Assembly (NCBI GenBank): GCA_942493315.1
Contig: OW818690.1
Coordinates: 1,984,001-2,048,000, forward strand
DNA length: 64,000 nt
Source: UBA5429 sp942493315
Lineage (GTDB): Bacteria > Bacteroidota > Bacteroidia > Bacteroidales > WCHB1-69
Direction of reading: 5' to 3'
Each line of letters starts with the position of its first letter. Position 1 is the first letter of the stretch. The notes under the pieces are model-generated. The model saw only the letters and a list, made by a program, of their open reading frames with translations. It was not told the origin of the DNA and ran no database searches. Position numbers and translations under genes: made by a program. This document shows, piece after piece, positions 57,263 through 64,000 of this stretch.

Positions 57263-58084
57263 TTATCTCTTCACCCATTTTTGAGTTGCAAAAATTGTTC
57301 CCTTTTCATCAGCTAAGCGAATAAAAAAGATTCCGGTTTCTATTTCACTGATATCGATCGTTTTATCACTTGTTTCCCCTTTTAAAATGATTTGTCCTAA
57401 ATTATTATAGATTTCATAACCTATAGAATTTTCAATGGATGTAGTCAGTTTAATCATGTTTTCAGCAGGGTTAGGAAAAATACCGACAAAGGGTTGTATG
57501 TTTTCTTCTACGTTACTAGAACTGATTTGTCCGGCGGCAATTTGAGCATTTGGAGTTCCATTATATGCATAAGATTTGATAATCAACTTTCTGGTTGTGT
57601 TATAGGTTTGGAAATTAACGAGAACCCAACCATAATGTACATTCGATCCTAATTTGAATTTTACGCCAATATACTTATCCCCCTGATCTAAAAAATTGGA
57701 ATTTAAAGTACTTTCTCCAATAAAAGGTTCAGGATAACTGGTTCCCCAAAGCAAAGAACTATTTATGGGATCTCCGGAAGCTAATTTCTTAATAAAACGT
57801 CCTCCATACATATTGGTTGTTGTTCCATCCAATGCAATCTGATCATCCACAACATTGAATGTAAAGTGCATAAACCAATCGGTGCCCCAGTCATCCCACC
57901 TAAAATCGTACTCTTCAGTTCCATCGTTGTTAAAATCAATGGGGAAAATATTGTATGCACTTTCCACAACTGAAGACATTTCCGTAACCACATCGGGATT
58001 GATATCAAAATAAAAGATTTGACTTTTTACGGGAAAGTAAGTAAACAATAAGATCATGATGCTCAAAAAGATAATTTTTTTCAT
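57263..58084 (-). CDS. secreted protein with T9SS sorting domain
   Basis: 273 residues. Signal peptide (MKKIIFLSIMILLFTYFPVKSQ); a middle domain with FPIDFNNDGTEEYDFRWDDWG and VHYGWVLVNF, of a kind seen in T9SS cargo but not assigned; and a sorting domain (GIFPNPAENMIKLTT, GYEIYNNLGQIILKGETSDK, ATQKWVKR). The sorting domain is strikingly like that of the protein at 52679 (GYEIYNSLGQVIDN), so the two share a recent CTD source. Confidence 0.85.
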   Translation of the reverse strand: MKKIIFLSIMILLFTYFPVKSQIFYFDINPDVVTEMSSVVESAYNIFPIDFNNDGTEEYDFRWDDWGTDWFMHFTFNVVDDQIALDGTTTNMYGGRFIKKLASGDPINSSLLWGTSYPEPFIGESTLNSNFLDQGDKYIGVKFKLGSNVHYGWVLVNFQTYNTTRKLIIKSYAYNGTPNAQIAAGQISSSNVEENIQPFVGIFPNPAENMIKLTTSIENSIGYEIYNNLGQIILKGETSDKTIDISEIETGIFFIRLADEKGTIFATQKWVKR

Positions 58085-58219
58085 TTTTTTGTTATTTTAT
58101 TATTACTAATTTGGCTTTTTTGATATTGAGATATTCTATTCAAATAGAAGCAAATAAGACAAACAAAAATAATAAAAAAAATGAGATATGACATAAAATA
58201 TTTTAATAATTTTTTTCTA

Positions 58220-58855
58220 TTAAAACTTGAAACCAATGTATAAATTAGGTTCAAAAAGAAAATAGTTATGCCACTTTTTATCTATTGATTTAAAACTTGC
58301 AGGTGTATTGGTATCTATAGGCCAATATTGACAATGAACTTGAGGTTCAATATAAAATCTGTTTTTAAAGAAAGATAAATGGTACCCAACATGATAGGAA
58401 GAATATAGTTTAAAACCATTTCCAATTTTTTTATTGTTTTCATCAAAATATGTTTTTAATTGAGGTAAAACCTCAACTGTAGCAAATAATCCTTTCCAAA
58501 TTAAACGTTGATAGGTTATTCCTATTCCGGTTTCACGAAGTCTTCCCGGATAAAAATTGTTTTCATTGAATGAAAGTTGCTCTTGCATCGGCATCCCCAT
58601 TGGGGCATACATTTTCCAGGTAGCAAATTTAATTCCGATTTTATCTTTTGGAGTAAGTTGATATCCAAAATGGAATTCATAATGATGGGTATTGGTTTCC
58701 TCTTTTTCAAAATTCATGAAGCTGTAATACGTTGTGCTCACTGAAAATTGACGCTCGATTTTTTCTTGTTTTTTTCTTGTTTCTGATGATTGAGAAAATA
58801 GTAAACAAACACTTGATACTAATGCTATTGTAATAGCGATTTTTTTGAAATTCAT
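58220..58855 (-). CDS. outer-membrane beta-barrel-like protein
   Basis: 211 residues. Signal peptide (IAITIALVSSVCLLFSQ). Many alternating strands (YEFHFGYQLTPKDKIGIKFA, GIGITYQRLIWKGLFATVEVLPQLKTYFD, FKLYSSYHVGYHLSFFKNRFYIEPQ) and a terminal LYIGFKF with an aromatic end, typical of small outer-membrane barrels. No specific family. Confidence 0.7.
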   Translation of the reverse strand: MNFKKIAITIALVSSVCLLFSQSSETRKKQEKIERQFSVSTTYYSFMNFEKEETNTHHYEFHFGYQLTPKDKIGIKFATWKMYAPMGMPMQEQLSFNENNFYPGRLRETGIGITYQRLIWKGLFATVEVLPQLKTYFDENNKKIGNGFKLYSSYHVGYHLSFFKNRFYIEPQVHCQYWPIDTNTPASFKSIDKKWHNYFLFEPNLYIGFKF

Positions 58856-58982
58856 AATACTCTATTTTTGTTTTTAATAATGATTTGGCAAAAATATAGG
58901 TGAATAAAATTAAATTCATTGATTCAAATCAATAAATGAAAGGAATGAGAAGATTATCCAGTGTGTAAAAATGAAAATCGGG

Positions 58983-60263
58983 TTACTTTTTATTTAATTG
59001 TTCGAGAATTTCGTTCTCAAAAAGTATATCTATATTGATTTTTAAGTAGTTGTTAAATAGATTTCTCCACCTTACTTGATTTTCAGGGTTGATATTGGGT
59101 TGAGTAATCATGGTAAAAAACATATTGTAATATCCATTAATAATGATGGGTGAAACCCTAGGAATATTTTCAATAGGGATTGATTTAAAGTGCTTAATGT
59201 TATCAGCTTGCATAAGATCTTCCATTGCTTGGAGATCATTTTCAAATTTTGAATTTTTAGTTTTAATAGGAGTTAATCTTGAAACTAACCCTTTATTTTG
59301 AAAATAATCATCTAGTCCGGCATATAAACTGGGGGAACAAAAGTTTGAAAAGTAAATGGGTCTTTCCGCAAAATTGTCTTCAATAATTTGAATCAAGATT
59401 GCCCTTTGGGGACTTAAATAGGACCTTTTTTTTTGGTTTTCTGATTCTATTTTGGCATGTAGTCTTTCTGAAAACAGATCGGGGACAATCATAAATTCCA
59501 TCTGAACTGTTTCTTTTAGTTGAAATTCATCAATAAGTGGTTTAGTAATTGGAATAAATAGGGTAGTTGTATCCCATTTGAAAGGGTGAATGTCAAGAAT
59601 TTGTGATTCAGTTAAATTTAAATTGATTGGTCTAACACCATTTAGTAAACCTTTTTTCAAAAACGAAACATACCATGGTCTGTCAATATTTCCTATCGGG
59701 ATTATAGTAATATCTGTTCTAAAATTTTCATGAAGTTGCAAATAGGTACAAATATCAAAATCTGCATTTCCACCTGTAAAAAGAATTCCATTAGATGCAC
59801 AACTTTTAAGCATGTTTCGACCAAACTCTTTTAACCACTCAGGATAAGCCCCTTTTTGGTTTGCAAGAGAATAATAATACTTTAATTTCCCCAAATCATA
59901 ATTTTGCATAGCCCAAAAGGCATTAGCACTACATTCGGCACCATAAAAATATTTAGCATCACCATAGTTTGGATTCAATGTTATTGCTTGATCTAAGTAA
60001 TTAAATATTTGCGTAGAATAGTTTAAATCATATCCACTTAGAGGGCGACTATCATAAGCTCGATAATGATTAAAAAATCCTAAATAATAATAGGTTTCTG
60101 AATCTGTGGAATCTAATTGTAGTCCTTTTTGTAAAAGCGCAATTGCTTCATCATAATGCTCATTTTTAAACTCCTCAAGAGCTTGTTCTTTATACATCAG
60201 GTTTTGGCTTATAGAACTATTTATTATTGTACTTAAAAGAATAATTAAAAAGATTGATTTCAT
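58983..60263 (-). CDS. secreted TPR protein with DUF2723-like C-terminal region
   Basis: 426 residues, signal peptide (FLIILLSTIINSSISQ). A TPR pair in the first third (EALEEFKNEHYDEAIALLQKGLQLDSTDSETYYYLG-like repeat). The segment GILFTGGNADFDICTYLQLHENFRTDITIIPIGNIDRPWYV resembles the soluble C-terminal region of DUF2723 (O-mannosyltransferase-like) proteins, where the counterpart reads 'GDNDTFPLWYLQEVEGVR.DV.V'. The membrane part is absent. The function is unknown. Confidence 0.7.
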   Translation of the reverse strand: MKSIFLIILLSTIINSSISQNLMYKEQALEEFKNEHYDEAIALLQKGLQLDSTDSETYYYLGFFNHYRAYDSRPLSGYDLNYSTQIFNYLDQAITLNPNYGDAKYFYGAECSANAFWAMQNYDLGKLKYYYSLANQKGAYPEWLKEFGRNMLKSCASNGILFTGGNADFDICTYLQLHENFRTDITIIPIGNIDRPWYVSFLKKGLLNGVRPINLNLTESQILDIHPFKWDTTTLFIPITKPLIDEFQLKETVQMEFMIVPDLFSERLHAKIESENQKKRSYLSPQRAILIQIIEDNFAERPIYFSNFCSPSLYAGLDDYFQNKGLVSRLTPIKTKNSKFENDLQAMEDLMQADNIKHFKSIPIENIPRVSPIIINGYYNMFFTMITQPNINPENQVRWRNLFNNYLKINIDILFENEILEQLNKK

Positions 60264-60332
60264 GAAATTGAACTATTTTAAACTTTTGTTTTCATTTATG
60301 ATTTAAATAAATAAAAATGGTATTAATTTGAC

Positions 60333-61241
60333 TTACTTTATATTTGTTCGATACTCCAAAGGGGAGATTCCTACTTTTCTTTTAAATAGTTTACTAAAGT
60401 TCTGAGCATATTCAAAACCTAATGCATAAGCAATCTCGTTAATATTTTTATCAGAACTTAATAATAATGTTTTTGCTTTTTCCAATAGAAAATAGTGGAT
60501 ATGTTCCTGCGTGTTTTTCCCTGTTTCACTTTTCAATAAATCACTAAAGTAATTGGGTGACAAGTGCATAGCTTCCGCACAAATCTTTACTGTTGGAAGT
60601 CCGTTTTTGGAAAGCTCAGGGGAATTAAAATAATTTCTGATAAACTCCTCGAACCTAATGATAATATCACGATTTTGATTAGTCCTGGTTAAAAATTGTC
60701 TGCCATAGTAACGCTTACAATAGTTCAAAAGAAGTTCAATGTTTGAAATGATCAAATCATGAGAAAAATGATCCATATTGGAGTCGTATTCCTTTTTGAT
60801 TTGATTAAGAATTGAAAGTAATGTTTTTTTCTCTTTTTCAGATAAATGTAATGCTTCATTTTCTGAATAGGAAAAGAAAGAATACTCATGAATTTTTTTA
60901 CCTAAATGAGAATTTCGAATCAACTCAGGATGAAAATAGAGACCCCATCCTTCTGAATTACCTGTATCCTTTGATTTCTCAAAAGTGATTATTTGCTCAG
61001 GTGCTGTACAATGTAAAGTGCCCTCTTGGTGATCAAAAAACTGTCTTCCATATTGAAAGTGACAATTTTTTTTAAAATTTACCGTATAAAAACTGCAAAT
61101 AAAACTTCCTGATTGGGGTGCATTTTCAACATTGACCTTAGAATAATCTATAATGGATATTAATGGATGATTTGGTTTTTCAAATCCTGCAATCGCATGC
61201 AAATCATGGATAGTTTCTACCCTAAAAACAATATTTTTCAT
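60333..61241 (-). CDS. AraC family transcription regulator
   Basis: 302 residues. An N-terminal cupin-like sensing part (GTLHCTAPEQIITFEKS, WGLYFHPELIRNS) and a C-terminal AraC double HTH: TVKICAEAMHLSPNYFSDLLK and NINEIAYALGFEYAQNFSKLFKRKVGISPLEYR. It may respond to a small hydrophobic or redox ligand; the target is not shown. It neighbours the desulfurase operon, 76 bases downstream of it on the same strand. Confidence 0.92.
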   Translation of the reverse strand: MKNIVFRVETIHDLHAIAGFEKPNHPLISIIDYSKVNVENAPQSGSFICSFYTVNFKKNCHFQYGRQFFDHQEGTLHCTAPEQIITFEKSKDTGNSEGWGLYFHPELIRNSHLGKKIHEYSFFSYSENEALHLSEKEKKTLLSILNQIKKEYDSNMDHFSHDLIISNIELLLNYCKRYYGRQFLTRTNQNRDIIIRFEEFIRNYFNSPELSKNGLPTVKICAEAMHLSPNYFSDLLKSETGKNTQEHIHYFLLEKAKTLLLSSDKNINEIAYALGFEYAQNFSKLFKRKVGISPLEYRTNIK

Positions 61242-61316
61242 GGATCAATAATTTTGTCAAAAATAAGATAAATAAACATATTATCATTATCCAAAAGGTG
61301 GAATTATATATTCAAA

Positions 61317-62468
61317 TTACTGATTGTTAGCATTTATTTCTGAAATATATTTTCCTATTGTTTTAACAGTGTAATGGATATCAGCTTGTTTCGTATCTAC
61401 TCCCAAACTAATTCGGATAGTTTCGGAAATTTGATTATCTGTTAAGCCAATTGCCTTTAAAACATGAGAAGGTTTTGGAGTTGCTGTATTGCATGCTGAT
61501 CCTGCAGAAACGGCAATCCCATTATAGTCGAGCATCATCATCAGTTCTTTGCTATTGATACCGGGAAAAGTGATGTTTAGCGTATTGCATAAACTATTTT
61601 CTAAAGGGGAGTTAATGATCAAATCCGGTTTAACTTTTTTTAGTTGTGAAATCAAAAGATCTCTCAAAGCTTCCATTTTTTTTGATTTTGAGAGTAAATA
61701 GGGCACATTTTGACATGCTTTGCCAAATCCGGCAATATTATGGACAGATTCTGTACCTCCCCGAACTCCCTCCTCTTGACCACCTCCATGAATAAAAGTG
61801 GATATAGGGGCATTGATTTTTGCATAGATTGCACCAGCTCCTTTAGGGCCATAAAGCTTATGTGCTGAAAAAGTAGCATAGTCAATTCCTAACTTTTTAA
61901 CATCAATTGGAATTTTTCCAAAAGCCTGAACACAGTCTGACATCAAAAGAATATTGTGTTTTTTTGTGATTTTTGAAACCTCTTCAATATTTTGGATTGT
62001 CCCAATTTCATTGTTGGCAAGCATGAAACACACTAAAAAAGTATCCTCATCTATTAAAGATTCTAATTCATTTAACGAAATGAAACCATGACAATCCACA
62101 GAACAAAATTCTACGGCAATCCCTTGATTTTTTAGGAAATCAAGGGATTTCAATACGGAAGAATGTTCTATTGGAGTCGTAATAATTTTCTTTTTTGTAG
62201 GGTGAAAATGTTGAGATAGAGTTTTAATAATTTGATTATTAGATTCTGTAGCACAACTGGTGAAATAGATCTCGTGGGCATGTGCATTTATGGATTGAGC
62301 TACCTGTTCGCGTGCCTGTTCCAAGATTAGTTGTGCATTTTTCCCCTTCTGATAACCAGTTGAAGGATTTCCCCAATGGTATTTGAGCACTCTATTCATG
62401 GTAGATCTCACAGAATCTGATAGGGGAGTGGTTGCATTGTGATCTAGATAAACGGTTCTTTTAAACAT
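61317..62468 (-). CDS. NifS/IscS-type cysteine desulfurase
   Basis: 383 residues. The PLP-binding Lys204 lies in TFSAHKLYGPKG, the His of EHSSV is at 102, and the catalytic Cys326 is in SAGSACNTATPKPSH. It makes persulfide sulfur (or selenide) from cysteine. The start HNATTPL is the family start. The gene is 20 bases after a doubled C-GCAxxG-C-C gene, so a joint role in moving sulfur or electrons is plausible; no iscU or sufU follows. Confidence 0.93.
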   Translation of the reverse strand: MFKRTVYLDHNATTPLSDSVRSTMNRVLKYHWGNPSTGYQKGKNAQLILEQAREQVAQSINAHAHEIYFTSCATESNNQIIKTLSQHFHPTKKKIITTPIEHSSVLKSLDFLKNQGIAVEFCSVDCHGFISLNELESLIDEDTFLVCFMLANNEIGTIQNIEEVSKITKKHNILLMSDCVQAFGKIPIDVKKLGIDYATFSAHKLYGPKGAGAIYAKINAPISTFIHGGGQEEGVRGGTESVHNIAGFGKACQNVPYLLSKSKKMEALRDLLISQLKKVKPDLIINSPLENSLCNTLNITFPGINSKELMMMLDYNGIAVSAGSACNTATPKPSHVLKAIGLTDNQISETIRISLGVDTKQADIHYTVKTIGKYISEINANNQ

Positions 62469-62487
62469 TTTTTTCTACTTTATTTGT

Positions 62488-63333
62488 TTACGATTGAGAT
62501 AACATTTCAATTATGTTTTTGCATCCTCCTGTTTTTATATATTCAGAATGTTCATCAATGGAATTGAATTTTTTTAGACAAATTTTTTGACATTCCACTT
62601 CTGAATCTGTTAACATGTAGAAGTTTCGAATTATTTTTTTGGCATACTGATTATTGAAAATGGATTGAACTTTTCCATTATTATTTTTACTAAAATCTAA
62701 CATTTTATACCACAAAGCTGCACTTAATGCCCCACATGCGCTACCACTCAATCCGATACCTCCGGCAAAACCTGCAACCATGATCGATTCCTCTTCTGTG
62801 CCTCCCATTTTCTTTATAACTTCTGTTGCACAACTAAAACAGGGAGATTCCCAAGATATTTTTGTTTCAAAACTTTTATTTGTGATAGCAATCGCTTCTG
62901 GAGTCCATTTGGAAATCAAATTAAAACAGGGATTAAATACAAAACCATAAGCCAATGTTTTTAAAATATAGATTGAAAATTGCCATTTATTATCCCAATC
63001 AACTTTGGAAATATCGCGACAATTAACAGTTTGTTTTCTTTTATGGAAAGATTGGATCAGATTACCGGAACTATAAATTGCCATTGCTATTGCTTCGTTT
63101 ATATCTTTAAATCTGTGAAACGATTCTGTTCCAATTGCTAAAGATCCACCCCATAATAATCCACATTGATTTCCCTTTTGTGCAATTCCGCCCACTAAAA
63201 TATCAACTGCTTTCTCTTCCAAAGGATTTTTATTGCCATATTCGTCACTGATTAAACAAAACATCGCCTGAGAACATGTGCCACATTTAAAAAATGTTTG
63301 CCTTGGATTTAAAGGCTTTTTAATTTTATCCAT
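62488..63333 (-). CDS. C-GCAxxG-C-C family protein with two domain copies
   Basis: 281 residues containing two copies of the C-GCAxxG-C-C domain: the first with CGTCSQAMF, GGIAQKGNQCGLLWGG and VNCRDI; the second with CFSCATEVIKKMGG, GGIGLSGSACGALSAALW and CQKICLKKF, then GCKNIIEML. The usual single-domain protein is about half this size. The many conserved cysteines and the next-door desulfurase suggest a redox or sulfur/selenium carrier. No reassigned TGA is visible in the frame. Confidence 0.88.
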   Translation of the reverse strand: MDKIKKPLNPRQTFFKCGTCSQAMFCLISDEYGNKNPLEEKAVDILVGGIAQKGNQCGLLWGGSLAIGTESFHRFKDINEAIAMAIYSSGNLIQSFHKRKQTVNCRDISKVDWDNKWQFSIYILKTLAYGFVFNPCFNLISKWTPEAIAITNKSFETKISWESPCFSCATEVIKKMGGTEEESIMVAGFAGGIGLSGSACGALSAALWYKMLDFSKNNNGKVQSIFNNQYAKKIIRNFYMLTDSEVECQKICLKKFNSIDEHSEYIKTGGCKNIIEMLSQS

Positions 63334-63370
63334 TTAATTTTTAATTAAGTTTGCAAATATAATAAATCTT

Positions 63371-63793
63371 TTAGACCTTTTTTTCTTTATAAAGTTTGCT
63401 GGCTACAAGCCCTCCGATTACTAATTCTCCTAAACCCCAAACGGTGCCTAAAATGGTGAAGTTTAGAGGCATAAAACCATATACGACCATAGAAAAGTTA
63501 GCAAAGAAATAAGCTACGAAAAAAGTTATTAATGATGACATTAGAGCAGTTTTGATCTTTGAGTTCCATAATGGTCTCATTAAAGCATATAAGAATACTA
63601 AAAATATTCCATTAAAGATGCTTACAAAACAAATAAAAACAGCCGCAAAATTGCTTAATGGTGGAACACCTCTGTCGGCTAAAATTTGATCCATTTGATC
63701 ACCTACCAATGGAATCATGGATAATCCACTTGTTAGAATTACTAATCCGGCAATAATTCCGGTGATAAAAATACTTTTAATGTTTAATTTCAT
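63371..63793 (-). CDS. four-helix membrane protein of unknown function
   Basis: 140 residues, four membrane helices: SIFITGIIAGLVILTSGLSM, FAAVFICFVSIFNGIFLVFLY, ALMSSLITFFVAYFFANFSMVVY, ILGTVWGLGELVIGGLVAS. No catalytic motif. It may be in one operon with the C-GCAxxG-C-C and desulfurase genes, which follow in the same direction after 38 bases. Confidence 0.7.
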   Translation of the reverse strand: MKLNIKSIFITGIIAGLVILTSGLSMIPLVGDQMDQILADRGVPPLSNFAAVFICFVSIFNGIFLVFLYALMRPLWNSKIKTALMSSLITFFVAYFFANFSMVVYGFMPLNFTILGTVWGLGELVIGGLVASKLYKEKKV

Positions 63794-63826
63794 TTTTTTA
63801 ATTTTTAAATTTGTTATTTATTTTTT

Positions 63827-64000
63827 TTAAAATTCAATTTTATAACTGATCACGGGTAATATAACGCTATACCCTCGGTTTTCAACGGTACCGGATTTGA
63901 TATAATACGCATAACCATCATAATTTTTTGCCCCTAAAACATTCTTGATTTGTAATGCCCAAATACTGGAGTGTTTTGATTTGTTGATTCTATAGGTAAT
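63827..64000 (-). CDS. outer-membrane TonB-dependent receptor-like protein, C-terminal end (partial)
   Basis: Only the last 57 residues are in the window, ending ...SVILPVISYKIEF with the terminal Phe of outer-membrane barrels. WALQIKNVLGAKNYDGY and VENRGYSVILPVISYKIEF match the last strands of TonB-dependent receptors. It would be a substrate importer; the rest of the gene lies beyond the right edge. Confidence 0.65.
   Translation of the reverse strand: MTYRINKSKHSSIWALQIKNVLGAKNYDGYAYYIKSGTVENRGYSVILPVISYKIEF

Overview
The window comes from a low-GC member of the Bacteroidota, most likely an anaerobic, Bacteroidales-like organism. The evidence is three proteins ending in type IX secretion (T9SS) sorting domains (window start to 2164, 52679-55000, 57263-58084), many promoters of the Bacteroidota form TAnnTTTG, typical families (DUF4270 lipoprotein, DUF1573 pair, TlpA-like thiol lipoproteins, LytS/LytTR pair), and a sodium-pumping methylmalonyl-CoA decarboxylase cluster that fits succinate/propionate fermentation. 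No rRNA is present. One tRNA (Leu, anticodon TAG), a tmRNA and a 6S-like RNA are present.

Layout. 1-4988: end of an M6-type secreted protease, a DUF58 protein, radC and a wecB-type epimerase. 4989-10485: repeat island A with a ten-unit 54-bp hairpin array, a complete group II intron (6235-8188), then an orphan Rhs tip with a cysteine-peptidase-like end and a putative exported immunity protein. 10486-12203: an intact IS1182-family element inserted in repeat island B (to about 12560). 12644-17173: a core block with a coiled-coil gene, zapA, 6S RNA, RNase Y, a DivIC-like gene, aroQ, two DUF1573 genes and tmRNA. 17354-19289: an EcoRI-type restriction-modification pair placed directly downstream of the tmRNA. 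19264-34205: thiol lipoprotein, a small lipoprotein with a LytS/LytTR pair, rplS, a membrane methyltransferase, mce, a PQ-loop-like protein, a truncated glycogen synthase-like gene, DUF4270, glmS, and the decarboxylase subunits.

34258-40600: repeat island C, holding a second, near-identical copy of the group II intron (35290-37243) and an intact IS66-family element (37731-40153). 40637-52482: tRNA-Leu, a DUF721 gene with aroE, a DedA protein, a TPR protein, hutI, a methyltransferase, dnaB, a TlpA-like protein and lepA. 52679-64000, almost all on the minus strand: T9SS cargo proteins, a Crp/Fnr regulator with a DUF2892 gene, propeller and TPR proteins, an AraC regulator, a NifS-like desulfurase beside a doubled C-GCAxxG-C-C protein, and the end of an outer-membrane receptor.

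The most striking feature is that both introns and both insertion sequences, and the Rhs module, sit in or next to three islands built from the same vocabulary of short repeats, hairpins and GC-rich modules. Several insertion events can be read to the base: a 4-bp target duplication for IS1182, 8 bp for IS66, and a 201-bp tandem repeat whose period is restored exactly when the 1954-nt intron is removed. The hairpin family shows a compensatory stem change (CTCC/GGAG against CTAC/GTAG), so the fold may be under selection. The EcoRI-type enzyme keeps the EcoRI residue numbering at its catalytic positions, although this is a different phylum from the classic source.
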